DNA of 64,000 bases, from contig OX637291.1 of the NCBI GenBank assembly GCA_951799445.1, positions 7,814,501 through 7,878,500 of the forward strand, in the 5' to 3' direction. A program made the position numbers and the translations under genes. This document shows, in pieces, positions 1 through 10,825 of the stretch. Source of the stretch: Pseudisothecium myosuroides. Lineage: Eukaryota; Streptophyta; Bryopsida; Hypnales; Lembophyllaceae. Under the pieces are notes generated by a model. It was given only the letters and a program-made list of their open reading frames with translations. It had not been told where the DNA came from and searched no databases. Each line of letters opens with the position of its first letter. The stretch's first letter is position 1.

Positions 1-1424
1 TTCTTTTGCAGGTCAGTTAGTAGTGCATTTGTAGACGAGAGAGAAATTGGTTTCATTGTTTTTGAGATGTGGGGTGACTATCCGATTGTTTTCCGGATTA
101 TTGATAAACTGCAGTAATGATTCATCGTACCTGCGACTTTTACAATCTAGCCGCCGTGTGTGTACTCTTTTCTTGATTACGAGGTTTGTGAGGACTTCTG
201 TGGAGTTGCTATTTATTTTTTTCTGTTGTGATTGGTCTTGAGATTTTGTTTCTGTGACCGCTTTGGAATAGTCTGCATTGTATTACTCCAGTGGTCTGAT
301 CAAATTCGTTGAACTGGCGCTCTCATTGTGATGTTCTATTGCTTAGAGTTCTGAATACTCCGACCTTGCCTAAAGATCTGAGGTTCCCCTGGAAAGTGCC
401 AATCTCTCGCCGTTTGCATAACATTTTTGAGTAGATGTGGCATTGCACCTTTTGAGAACAGTGGTAACCAACTCATATTTAGGTTAGGGCAATGTTATGC
501 TAAACAAGGAATTAAACTAGCAGAGGTTTTATCCTTGTAGCATTGGCTTGCTTTCTAGCAAGGTCCTATTGACTCACACCTCTTCATTCCAGAGTCGATA
601 AAAAGCAAATCAAGTGAAATTGGAACTACGACATGGAACAGAACTATGCAAAATGAGGTGTAGCGACTGTTTTTCATGCGTCTTGTTCATGTCAATTTAG
701 AGGGTATATGAGAAGGGCTTTTGAGACTGTGATAGAACAGGAATTAGTGAGACTACCTTCATTTTGTAGCTAAATTTTGGACAAGGCTCTTGCTTGTATG
801 TGTACGGTACCTGTTCGTTACAACCTAGGTATCTAGAACTCATTGATCATATGGAATGAATTTTTCCATCTAGTGTAGAACCCATTCTATACTTGTTAAA
901 CCCCTTATTATGAAATTTCTACATGACTCCCAGCGACATATCAAAGTAAGATAGTGAGAGAACAGAGAGAGTTTTTAATTGGGTACCCATGTTCTATACG
1001 ATTACAGTTTAACGAGAGAGACGGGGATGAGGAGATCTTACTAAAAAAGGTAACATTAGAGAGGTTTGGGTACTCTGTACACTATTTGCAAAGGGAGAAT
1101 CAATTGGCTGGGCAAAACGGTTGACACTGTATCCGGCCACTGCTTAGTGAAATAAATTTGCCTATTTAGTAGTTCATCAATCGAGAACATCGGTCACAAT
1201 CACTGTTTTGAACATGGACTTTATGGTCTATTGTCAAATAGGTGTGCATGAATTTCATGGCAACAAAGCGGACGGAATGAAAAGTTTGCGGGCAAAACGC
1301 TGGATGCAATCAGCAGAGTTGTGCAAGATTCACTCCTTCAGTAGAATAATGTCCCCTGTTCACGAGATACTCAGTAGTATATCAGGAAGCTTACACTCTT
1401 TAATGCTACAAAACGTTCCGCATA
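1..1424. other. Left flank, no gene assigned
   Basis: No reading frame here resembles a known protein. Base composition is less AT-rich than the repeat deserts further right, which fits untranslated or promoter sequence. The first bases (TTCTTTTGCAG, 1-11) look like a pyrimidine tract and splice acceptor, so the window may open at the last, mostly non-coding exon of a plus-strand gene, but I cannot show it. The right part must contain the 3' UTR of the minus-strand URI gene. The plus-strand frame at 1208-1444 overlaps the last URI exon antisense and is not a gene. Confidence 0.4.
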
Positions 1425-4400
1425 TTAGCCCTTCCGCTGCTTGAATTTCGAGACAGGTCGACTTGAGGAAGTCTCAGGAGCCTGAAAACAACAAATGTTC
1501 CACCATCAGTGCGACAGAATTACAACACTTCGTAGTAGTGTCAAATTCTCCACGTGCCGTCCCCCTAGGTCAATCTCAACACTTTGAGTGTAGAAATAGT
1601 TTAATTTTGAAATTCAGGCTGCACAAAATGTCATTTTTTAATCTACAATTTAAAAAAAAGAAAAAGCTACTGATTTTGGAGTTTCAGAGTTCAAAAGGAG
1701 CTTAAAAACATTTAGGTACTTGAGGTACACTGCAACTATCACATTAGCAATGTTATCGAACTCACTGCTGGTGATAAAGGAGGGAGAAGTTCAGTGTTTC
1801 GCTCCATGACACTGCCAGTGAAAGCCTGGAAAAGAAGAGATCAAAGGCGTTATCATTCTGAATCTTTAATCAGTGAAACCTAGGCAGAAACAGAATCATT
1901 ACATGAAGCAGTGTTTCATAAACCTAATACTCGGGAAACACATCGGTTCATTTATATAAGTGAACCACAGTCCAACATCTACACAACTAGCAGTGATTTA
2001 CGTTATTAACTCGAATGTCTTGACAGAGCATTCTATGCACGTTCAAACAGACATGAAAGTACTAACTAAATTTCATGAAAAAGAGACATAGTCTATGAAA
2101 TCCATAACTGCTTCTGAAGACCAGGTTAAACACTGACAAAAGCAGATGAGCTAAATGCATGCATGTATTGTTGCCATAGAATTTGCAGGAACAAATGTGT
2201 ACAGCCGTCAGACGCTTCAATTCTGAAGTAAAACGACCGAATTGCTCTAGGATAGTCATTTTGGATGTAAGAAAGTCCCATACCCGTTTTTGTGCATCTG
2301 ATGCCTTTATATCCCTAGGCGGAAGTGGCTCAGCAGAGGATGGTTTTGAGGCGTCGTCCACCTCGGAAAACTTAACCCGTCTTTGTTCACTGGGTCCGGC
2401 TGCAGGGAAACTGACACTTTGAGATCCTGGTCCCCTGGCTTGGACTTGGCTCTGCAAAATACTGCTCTCAAATCCCTGCCTCGGATCCTGCCCTTCAACC
2501 TCTGACAAGCGCACAGCGCTTCTGTTGTTGAGGAATGTACTCGCGGTTGTTCTATCATCTAAATCTACCTCCTCGCTGTCTTCATCTTCTTCATCTGCGC
2601 CTTCATCTTCTTCTTCTACTTCGGTCTCATCCGAGTCATCAAGACGAGATCTCCTAAAGATTGCCCGAAAATCATCCTGCGTCTCCTCTGAATCTTCATC
2701 TTCCTCCTCGTCTTCAGCAGCTTCCTCAGCCATCTCCAGTTCAGCAAGTCGAGCCATAATTCGAGCATGTTCATCATCCCTGTCCATTTCCTTGTCACCT
2801 GCAAAGGATTAATCAACAATCCCGGAAGCTTCAGATAATTGATTCTCAACCCGCAAAGTCACCTAAAATAGCGAGGAACTGAAACATCGTTAACCATAAA
2901 CAACTTCTTGAAAAGACACCATCCACTGCCAAAGGTGGTCGCGCTTCTTTTGAAATATCGTCAATGTGATCGACAATACTGGTATAAGAATTGGCACCTT
3001 GCATAAAAGTGGCAGTTGCCATGTCATTGTTAGTCTGTGTTGTCTCCAGAGCAGGTTGCAAAGCGGGCTCCGTGTATTCTTCCCTGATTTCTACAAGACC
3101 ACCCTGCAACCACAGAAGAACCTATTAATATGACTAAAGATGACCGAATCACTTGTTAGCATTTCATCGTTGTTTGCTAAACCTTTCCCAGTCGCGTACA
3201 TGCCAAATCATTCAAAACCTGTTATTTCTAGCTTCAACGGCTGATTGGAGAAGACATAGGCTTAATCTCGAAGTGTCCAAGCCACAATAGAAAGTTCAAT
3301 TTCCAAGCCAGGAGTTGATAATACTAAAATGGACCTATCGTTCAATGCAGGGAATGATTTCTTCTTTCTACTGGTACATCTGGTTACCTTCCCTAACATT
3401 CTTAGATGATTTATTTCAACTCCAATGGATATACAAGCGTCCGCTTTGGTGTAAAATAATTCAAAAATGTAATGAGACAAAAAACGAGTACATATTGAGA
3501 GCCATTTGTGCTGCAGAAGACGCACCGCAGCCTCAGCAGCAGTTTCCTGAGCAAAGGAGGCCTCAGCTTCGAGGTCCTTGATTTGCTCTTCGAGCGCATC
3601 GATTTTGGTCGTGATGAAATTGCTACGCCTCGTCAAGATTTCAGCCGCTTGCTTAGCAGATCTCTCCGCATAGTAGCCCTCTCCCAGCAGGACCTGAGCT
3701 ATGGCCAACATCATGCATAACCAACCATGCCCACTCACTTTTATTTTCACCTTCAGCCACATTCACTTAACCTCCCAGTCCAGGAGATAGTAGCACTCAA
3801 GAGATTAGATTGAGGAGAAACCAGTTCTTGCGACTTAATCCATTTAACCCTCAAAAGAGCCAAGTTAGGCATCAACTTTTCTCTTGGCAGTTTCGAGTAA
3901 ACCATGTAGGGACTTCTTTTGTCCAATCTTATTTATTTTTCGACCCACACATGCAATCTGAATTTTTGATTTTTCACAACATAGTCAATCGAATTGGCTC
4001 TTAAAGGGGTTAAAGCACCTGGAGAGCTTAGAGAATGCGATAGACGTCTATGTGAGCGAAACACGACATTTAAAACGATGTCTTCTCCGATAATTCAGTG
4101 GTCTGCGGAATGCATTCGTTATGAGACAGGAGCCATCAGATTCCGTACCAGGAACTCATTCGTATGAATCAGACGTCCTGGCATAAATGCTGCCTTTCCA
4201 AACGGCACCTGCACTCCAGCAACCATTTAGAAGGTCAATTGTGCCACAACTTCAGGTCGCAAGGTTCTATATTGAATTAAAAATTCTCAATCTGGTAGAA
4301 CAAATGCATTACGTCATCAACTATGACCCCCTCGGACAAACTCTTGAAGCAAACCATGAGTGTATTGTAATGTTAGTCACATCCTCCAGAGTTTTAAAGA

Positions 4401-4614
4401 AGGGCAATACCATAATATTGTAAGAGACAAGGTCTGGAAGTTCGAGGAGAAGCTTGGTTAAGGACTGGTTCTCGACTGCAAACCCTTGAAGGGTGCGAAG
4501 CTGTTGCATCTGAGATTCTATGGCCTCCGCCACTTTCTTGGCCACGTTTTCTGCATCCTGCACCGAAATGGACTCCGAAAGTGGCGTCACAGTTCCTCGT
4601 GGTTTGATCCCCAT
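1425..4614 (-). CDS. URI: URI, unconventional prefoldin RPB5 interactor
   Basis: URI is an alpha-type prefoldin that joins the R2TP/prefoldin-like complex and binds RNA polymerase subunit RPB5; it is linked to polymerase assembly and nutrient signalling. Seven coding exons on the minus strand: 4614-4411, 4208-4149, 3693-3526, 3103-2920, 2798-2284, 1825-1766, 1481-1425. All borders are GT-AG and the phases join (415 codons). The prefoldin domain covers about residues 25-145: a helix, the beta-hairpin segment MVPFGKAAFMPGRLIHTNEF, then VLLGEGYYAERSAKQA and a second helix. VEIREEY follows, then an acidic stretch (about 230-287), then AFTGSVMER and the C-terminal RPVSKFKQR box, both typical of URI. 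The start ATG has an in-frame TAG four codons upstream. The least certain junction is exon 4's donor at 2919/2920; a second GT further on keeps the same phase. The small exons 6 and 7 were found from the conserved C-terminus. Confidence 0.93.
3329..3392. repeat. Dispersed repeat in a URI intron
   Basis: Inside the intron between URI exons 3 and 4. It matches 32335-32397 in an intron of the ACC synthase-like gene in the same plus-strand orientation, with the shared core ATGATTTCTTCTTTCT and TGGTACAT followed by GTTACCTTCC. By eye about 85 percent of some 55 bases agree. Since URI is on the minus strand, the repeat is antisense in URI and sense in the other gene. It is probably the remnant of a short mobile repeat; no terminal repeat was recognised. 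Confidence 0.6.
4513..4541. repeat. URI exon-1 segment, arm 1 of a 29-bp inverted repeat
   Basis: This stretch of URI exon 1 encodes AKKVAEAIES. Its exact reverse complement occurs at 4768-4796, upstream of the URI start codon. I aligned all 29 bases without a mismatch; the match stops at both ends. See the arm at 4768-4796. Confidence 0.9.
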
Positions 4615-5405
4615 TTCAATGTGCTAACCCTGACCGCGCTTGTCGTCCTGCGTTTCAGTCCGAAATTGATTTCTTAATGCAAGTAATCACGCTAAACATG
4701 GTCGTCTCTTCATCTGCAAAACAAAGACCGTCCCTTCATCAGAACCCAATGGAACCCTACTTATACCCCAAGAAAGTGGCGGAGGCCATAGAATCTGTGG
4801 CGCGGGTATGGCAGCGATTCCCCGACGCTTTCTGCGCTTTATCAGATCAGATCACACTCGAAACCTCCTCGAACAGCCAGTGCAGGAACTGACAGCAACC
4901 AAACGACCGGGATTCTCCATGCCCTAAAATTCACACACTCCGATTCCTACACCAAGTTCCACCTCACGAAACCCTAAAACAAGATTCCAAATTCAACAAC
5001 CTCCTCCTAAACCCTTACCAATTGCACTGTCTCACCAATTGCGCCACGCCCTTCACAATCGGCCCACGCCAGCGCAAGCTCCAAGCGCTCAGCTGCTTCC
5101 GCAAAAAACAGAAACCAATTCGCGTGACGAGAAAAAAAAGGAATCGGGAGGCAGGCAAATTGTTGTGCGAAGGACTGACTGCAGAGACAGCAAAAGGATC
5201 AATTGAAAATGGAATTGAAATGAACGGAATTCGACGAGGTGAGATTAAGTGGGAGAGCGGCAGTGAACAGAAGAGTCCATGGTGCGAGTCCGAGGAGGTT
5301 GTGTCCGGAAAAAAGCAACGTCGACCAAAACACGAAAACGAAAGTGCAGGGCGGGGAGAGAGACGGGACTGAACTGTACTGAAGAACGGGCGCCTAACCC
5401 TATTT
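4615..5405 (-). promoter_or_regulatory. URI leader and promoter region
   Basis: Gene-free sequence upstream of the URI start. It holds a telo-box-like AAACCCTAAA at 4969-4978, an element often found in promoters of housekeeping and translation-related genes, and the antisense exon-1 copy at 4768-4796. No clear TATA box was found, in keeping with a housekeeping promoter. A 116-codon plus-strand frame at 5022-5372 is rich in Lys, Arg and Glu and matches nothing I know. Confidence 0.45.
4768..4796. repeat. URI exon-1 segment, arm 2, antisense in the leader or promoter
   Basis: A perfect 29-bp reverse-complement copy of 4513-4541, separated from it by 226 bases. If the URI transcript starts above 4796, its leader carries sequence complementary to its own coding region and could fold into a long-loop hairpin over the first codons. 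The copy reads in frame on the plus strand for ten residues and then runs into unrelated sequence, so it is a fragment, not a second gene. Confidence 0.9.
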
Positions 5406-5573
5406 TACCGATTCTTCCGGTTGCATTTGGTTTTTGAGTTCTGAGTTTACTGATTCTTCCGGTTGCATTTGGTTTTTGAGTTCTGAGTTTACTGATTCTT
5501 CCGGTTGCATTTGGTTTTTGAGTTCTGAGTTTACTGATTCTTCCGGTTGCAATTGGTTTGAGTTTTGAGTTTA
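5406..5573. repeat. 42-bp tandem repeat, four copies
   Basis: Four head-to-tail units begin near 5406, 5448, 5490 and 5532, each with TTCCGGTTGCATTTGG. The first three are almost identical; the fourth has small changes and ends exactly at the TTAA that borders the next transposon. Near identity implies recent expansion. Confidence 0.95.
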
Positions 5574-5574
5574 A

Positions 5575-6143
5575 CCCCTAAACGTCTGGATTTCTCTCCA
5601 AAATTGACGATTTGAGAAAAACCATTATAAACTTCAATTTGGAAGAATATTTTGGAATTGGTATACAAATGAAAGCTGTAGATTTTGATTTTTAAACTCT
5701 ATCCGTACGGTTAGATCTACTAATGCTATCACCAATCTTTTTCTATAAATTTTGAAAAAAAAAATTCAGAATTCCTTCTAAATTCAATTACGAGTAAAAT
5801 ATTATCATTTTTTGAGTAAAACTTGTTGAAATGGATTTGAAATAAGGTTCTCTTCATATGGTGATTTTTTGAAATTTTTGTGACCTTTACATCTTTGACC
5901 TCATTTTTGCACATCTAGTTTTGAACTAAAGTCAATGCAAATTGACCACTTGACATACTTCCACATTTGTAATTTTAGAAATATATATATTCTAGTAATA
6001 CCAAATCCAACCGATGGATAGGACAACAACTTGATAAAGTATCACCCAAAATTAAGATGACTTTCATCCAAGCAGGAATGAGGCAGAAACAAGGATCTGA
6101 ATCTGTTCATCGTCCAAAAAATGGACGTCGGAGCGCTCTAGGG
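5575..6143. mobile_element. TTAA-flanked DNA transposon, copy A (non-autonomous)
   Basis: 569 bp between TTAA at 5571-5574 and TTAA at 6144-6147. The left end reads CCCCTAAACGTC; the right end, reverse-complemented, reads CCCTAGAGCGCTCCGACGTC. TTAA duplication with CCC ends is the hallmark of piggyBac-type elements, though no transposase is present to prove the superfamily. Near the right end CGTCCA and TGGACG (about 6111-6128) form a small hairpin. No coding capacity is recognisable. Confidence 0.75.
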
Positions 6144-6147
6144 TTAA

Positions 6148-9100
6148 GATAACAAGCTCAGAAACTGCTCATCAAAGGGCTAGTCTGCCCTTTCCATGTA
6201 TTTCCTTGAATGGGAATATTTTTAGCTCATTTTTCAGACAAAGGAAAATAGGTGAGGAATCTAACACAAGTGGTTTTTTATTTTTTGAAGCATTATTGAA
6301 TTACTTATGAATTTTCAAAGTATTTGTGTTGTAGGCCACTATATATGACCCTAGGTCTTCTATAAACCATACACTTGCAACTTCTAAAGAAAGATGGAAA
6401 AGCAAAAAGAATGATTGATTCTTGGGATTAATAATGTTTTTTTTATCTTTGATTCATTCAATGACTCTCTCTTGAAAATAGATAGGCAGCTCCGTCCTAG
6501 ACCCCCCCCTCCCCCAAGTGAAGAATTAGCAACCGTCGATTACAATGTAAATAAATAATGATCCCCTGCCCTTGCCGTCGATCTCATTTTTAAAAGCAAA
6601 ATGTTAATGTTCAAATCAATGGCATTGATAAGCAATGAAATCGTCAATCTCAAAATAAACTCCAGGGTTCAAAAAAAAAAAATCGTCAATCTCAGTGCAG
6701 GCGGTTACAGATTAGGATTTGCACTGCGCCAAAGAGGTTCGCGCTATGCCATGGACATACAGCAGGCACTTTAGGTTGATGTGCACAGGTTTTGTGTAAT
6801 GACCATTTCAGGATTTCATGCTGGCATTTGTTGCAAAAACTACATCAGAAAAGTTGGGCCAGATTGTTTTGGTGCCATTTTGACACCAAAGGCCACATAC
6901 AGGTCATTTTAGTGTCATTTTATCCATACTAGGTTGGTACAGAGGTTGGCACCAAATTAACTTAATTGCATTTCAATGCACCATTGTGGCACCATGTTCA
7001 CATGCCTTGAAGTTCCTGATGTATGCACTCTAGACTACTTTTAGTCAAAATATTTCTTTGGTATATAGTTGAGGGGTGCAATTTCAATCTTGTGCTGAGG
7101 TACTGAGCAATGCTGTTAGCTTAGGATTTATTTCCTCTGTAATTATAAAATTTGTGCATACTTGTTGCGCCAATGATATTATATGGACATTGTGTTGCAT
7201 GTTTAAAGACAGATTTCAACATAGGGTTCCATTAAGGGAGGACTGCCACTGTTTGTTTTGCTTATTTTTTAAGTCCAAGTATGCATCCCTATCTGAATGC
7301 AGCAAGTTCTACTTCCTTTGGATGATATTATTTTGTCTTAATATGAAGTTGTCAATGGTCTCATGCTGAAGTAAGTCACGTTTTGAGGTTGTTCAAATTG
7401 AGGTTGGCTTTGTGTAACTATGACAAAAAATTCTAACAGCATAATCATTTACAAGTTACGTCTCAAATTCTTATTGTATTTTGGTCAATTTTCGTGTTGC
7501 ATAAAATTGATGTCTTGCATGTCAGGGCATTGATATATCACTCTCTTTGGTTTGCATCTATTGATAGATCTTTCGGCTTTTTTTGTAAGATTATTACTGC
7601 ATGGGAAAAGCACCAATTCAACCTAGAGAAATTGTGGTTTTCCACGTACGTTGACGTGAGTTTACAACCAACGCTAAGCGTGTTGTTTTCTTGTGATCAA
7701 CTACGACATGTAGAGTTCTGGTGGGAATTGAGGCAACGTTCCAACGTTTTCTCATAGTTAAGCGTTAGGGTTAAGACCACCTTAGAGATCCATAAGTACC
7801 TAATAATGAAATAAAGATGTGTAGTCATGGCACTAACAAATTATGTTTGGTACACCTTTGCAAAGGGCGGGGTATGCCACTTGAGCTCTTGTTTTAAAAG
7901 AAAACAATGTAAAAGAATGCGTATGTTTGCAATGATGACAAGAAAATTTTGTCAAGCTCAACAAACTTGATACGATGACAGAAACATAGTTTTGCATCCC
8001 ATATGATACTTAACCCGTTGATCTGAGCAAATGACCAATAACATATTTTCATATTCTTCAGTGATCAACAAAGATTGGTTGTGGAGGTGTTGCAATGCAA
8101 GGAGTTGCTCCTATGTTCAATCGAGTGTGTTATGGTGATCGAGACGAGCTCAGTAGTTTTGTAGTGTGATTCTTATGTTATTGCCAATGAAACACTTCTT
8201 GTGTCTCATTTAATATGTACGTTGCAATGTAGAGAAATAAAAATAATTTGTGTCCAATGACATCGCGCCATGTGTGCAAAATTAATTCTTTGACTACTCT
8301 ACTATTGCATTTATACATGGTTTGTCACTATCACTATCACCTCAAAATAGGCGATAACTGCCTATACACAACACAACCAATGATCATGAAGGTCAATTTA
8401 AGAGTCACTTCATGTCCATTTCACAGTCATTTATAGGGGCGGTTTTTAATGCCTATACAATTGTTTTTGAGCCTGTTATCTCAATGCCTGGGTTTGTTCA
8501 ATCTTCTTTTTTCAATCATAAAATGAATTCAAAAAGGTTCCAATAGTGGAGGAGGCTTTTAATGGAATCTAATTCATGGTGTTTTTTATGCAATTTTTAA
8601 AGTCAAATGAATTTACAGTCTTGCAACTTCCAACTTGTTTCTCTCTTTTAAGGTCAATAAGCTCATTGTGGACAAAATTGTAATGGTGGTGTACATTCAG
8701 AAATGTGTACCACTAATATAATTTTACCTACAATGGGCTCACTTAGTTACTTGAGTGAAAAAAATGGTACACATGTTGTGTAGGGTGCAATGACACATGA
8801 CACTCCCAATTTGGATCTTTATTGCACCTCCCCTGTTCTAAGAAGCTACAAAATAGTTAAGTATTTAATATGAATGTTGCCGTATTTTAGCATGATAAGC
8901 TTTAGATGTTAAATTGACATTCAAATGAAAAAAAACTAATAGTTGAAAAATCAATCCAATGGTGCATGGCTTGCCATATTTGAGTACATAATTTGTATTC
9001 TAGGAATTAAATACAATACCCATATATACCATTCCCTACAAACTTTTAAATATTTACTTTTAAACATTGCAAAGTCCATATTCTTGATGATGAACAAGTG

Positions 9101-9723
9101 TTTGGAAGTAATGATTTTGTCCAAAGAGCTTTGCATTCATCCCAAGTAATATTTGAATCTTCAAATGATAAAAATTCTATATTATCGATTTAATGACATT
9201 GATGTAAATGATATATCTACATAAAGATATAAACAAAAGCGTACAAATTTTTTTTTAAAGGATGAGGGCATTAAACAGTTAAGATATTTGATTGTTGTCA
9301 ACAACCTTTCATCATGCCTCTAATTTGCAAATGTTACTGAGATTTTAGACTTATTTGTACAACTTTAGCACCTACTTGGCCACCTACCAGTACACTTAGG
9401 TGCTATATGGTTGCAAAATCTACCCCTACAAGATTTTGTCTACATTTATATATTGTAGACATGAAAACTTAGAATCAATCTTATGTACACCTATTTTCAG
9501 AATTTGAAGGTTCATATTTTAGACTTCAAGAGTATTCCAAAATTTCTTAAGAAGTATGATTCTTTTGTGTGCCTACATTCCTATGAATCGATTTATTTTA
9601 TTATAGCAATTGCACGTATAAACGTGTTATTCTTAATCACATCCTAAAAAAGTTTAAATTTGAATTGGGACACTCTGGCCTCTTGATCACAAGGCAGATT
9701 GACATATGTACAAAATATAAACT
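6148..9723. other. Gene-free AT-rich interval
   Basis: No family-like reading frame, terminal repeat or RNA gene was recognised. The longest frames, at 7076-7369 and 7494-7757 (plus strand, 97 and 87 codons), have no motif and lie in AT-rich sequence. Around 6800-7000 there are loosely repeated GTGCCATTTTGACACC-like words. Confidence 0.5.
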
Positions 9724-9727
9724 TTAA

Positions 9728-10661
9728 CCCCTAAAGGCCCAAGGCCTTTTTTCTGCCAAAAAACACTGAAAACTGCCATTTCTATAGCAAATAGTAAAAA
9801 AAATTGGAAAATGTTTTTTTGCACATATAACCGTAGGATCTTACACCTAACTAGTATGAGAATGTGTGGAAAAAAATTCAGAACTTTTGACCGCTCAGAT
9901 TGCAAGATATCTGCGTTTAAAGTGGAAAAAACAAGTATTTCAGCACATTGCGGGACTGGATTTTTTTGACTTTGAACATTTTTAACATAAAATTTATGCA
10001 CTACAGAGTTTTGAGCTTTATATCTTTTTAGTGGAGAATCAAGTTGAGAGTCTAGGGGGAACAAAAAAATTAAAAAAAACTTAATTATCATTCTTAAAAA
10101 AATTGTTAAGTAGAAGTAGGTACGAGATAGAAGGAAAATAAAAAATATTAATATATTTTAGATGGAATTAAAATACACTAATACCAATGGTGAGATTGTT
10201 CTAGCAAGTAAACTAAACCATAAGAATTTATTTTTTTGAAAAAATTACAAAAATAGCATTCAGAAATGAATCCTACAAGTTATTTTCTCAAGAAGATGCT
10301 CTAATTGCCCAAAAAACAAGAATGTCCATAACTTTCTCATAACAAATCCAAATGAAATGAATAAAAGCTTCCCAGATAGACAAAAATATAATCTACAAGA
10401 AAAAAAATATTAAAAAAAAAAATATAAACTTTTTGCCATTTTTTTTTTGTTGCCTAGGCTGCCCTCCGTCCCCTGTTTTGAGCTTATTTGGTCATAACTG
10501 TTGTTCCCGGGCACCGATTGTAAAAAAAATTATGTCCCCACCTAGGTCTTCCCAGTCTCCACCTCCATTAAATTTTTCAAAAAATATTACAAACGTGGTT
10601 GCAAAAAGGTACATGACCGAAATCGCATTTGTCCCCCGAAGGGACAATGGGCTTTTAGGGG
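9728..10661. mobile_element. TTAA-flanked transposon, copy B (full length)
   Basis: 934 bp with TTAA at 9724-9727 and 10662-10665. Terminal inverted repeats are CCCCTAAAGGCCCA on the left and CCCCTAAAAGCCCA on the right (reverse-complemented). It is the best-preserved copy and serves here as reference. A subterminal hairpin, TTGTCCC-CCGAA-GGGACAA, lies about 15 bp inside the right end. Other copies share internal blocks such as CCAATGGTGAGATTGTTCTA and CATAACTTTCTCATAACAAA. A 134-codon minus-strand frame crosses the left end but is not kept in other copies, so I treat the element as non-coding. Confidence 0.85.
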
Positions 10662-10825
10662 TTAACATATGTACAAATCAAAATTCCAAATTTTTTAGAG
10701 ATAATTATTTTATTGATGACAAAGCCACAAATATGTTCATCTTACATAGCAAATTTTTCTAGTTTTAAAATTAAGCCTTCAAAAAATAAACAAGAGAGCA
10801 ATCTTTAACTGAAAATCATCATCAA

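Noticed and set aside
1208..1444. 78-codon plus-strand frame near the left end
   Set aside because: It overlaps the last URI exon antisense and has no motif.
2183..2812. Plus-strand frames with Ser-rich protein opposite the URI acidic exon
   Set aside because: They are the mirror image of the Glu/Asp codons of URI exon 5; the minus-strand frame has the family motifs and splice sites.
9687..10091. 134-codon minus-strand frame in transposon copy B as a possible transposase
   Set aside because: No DDE-type motif, AT-rich hydrophobic translation, and the frame is not kept in copies F, D or G.
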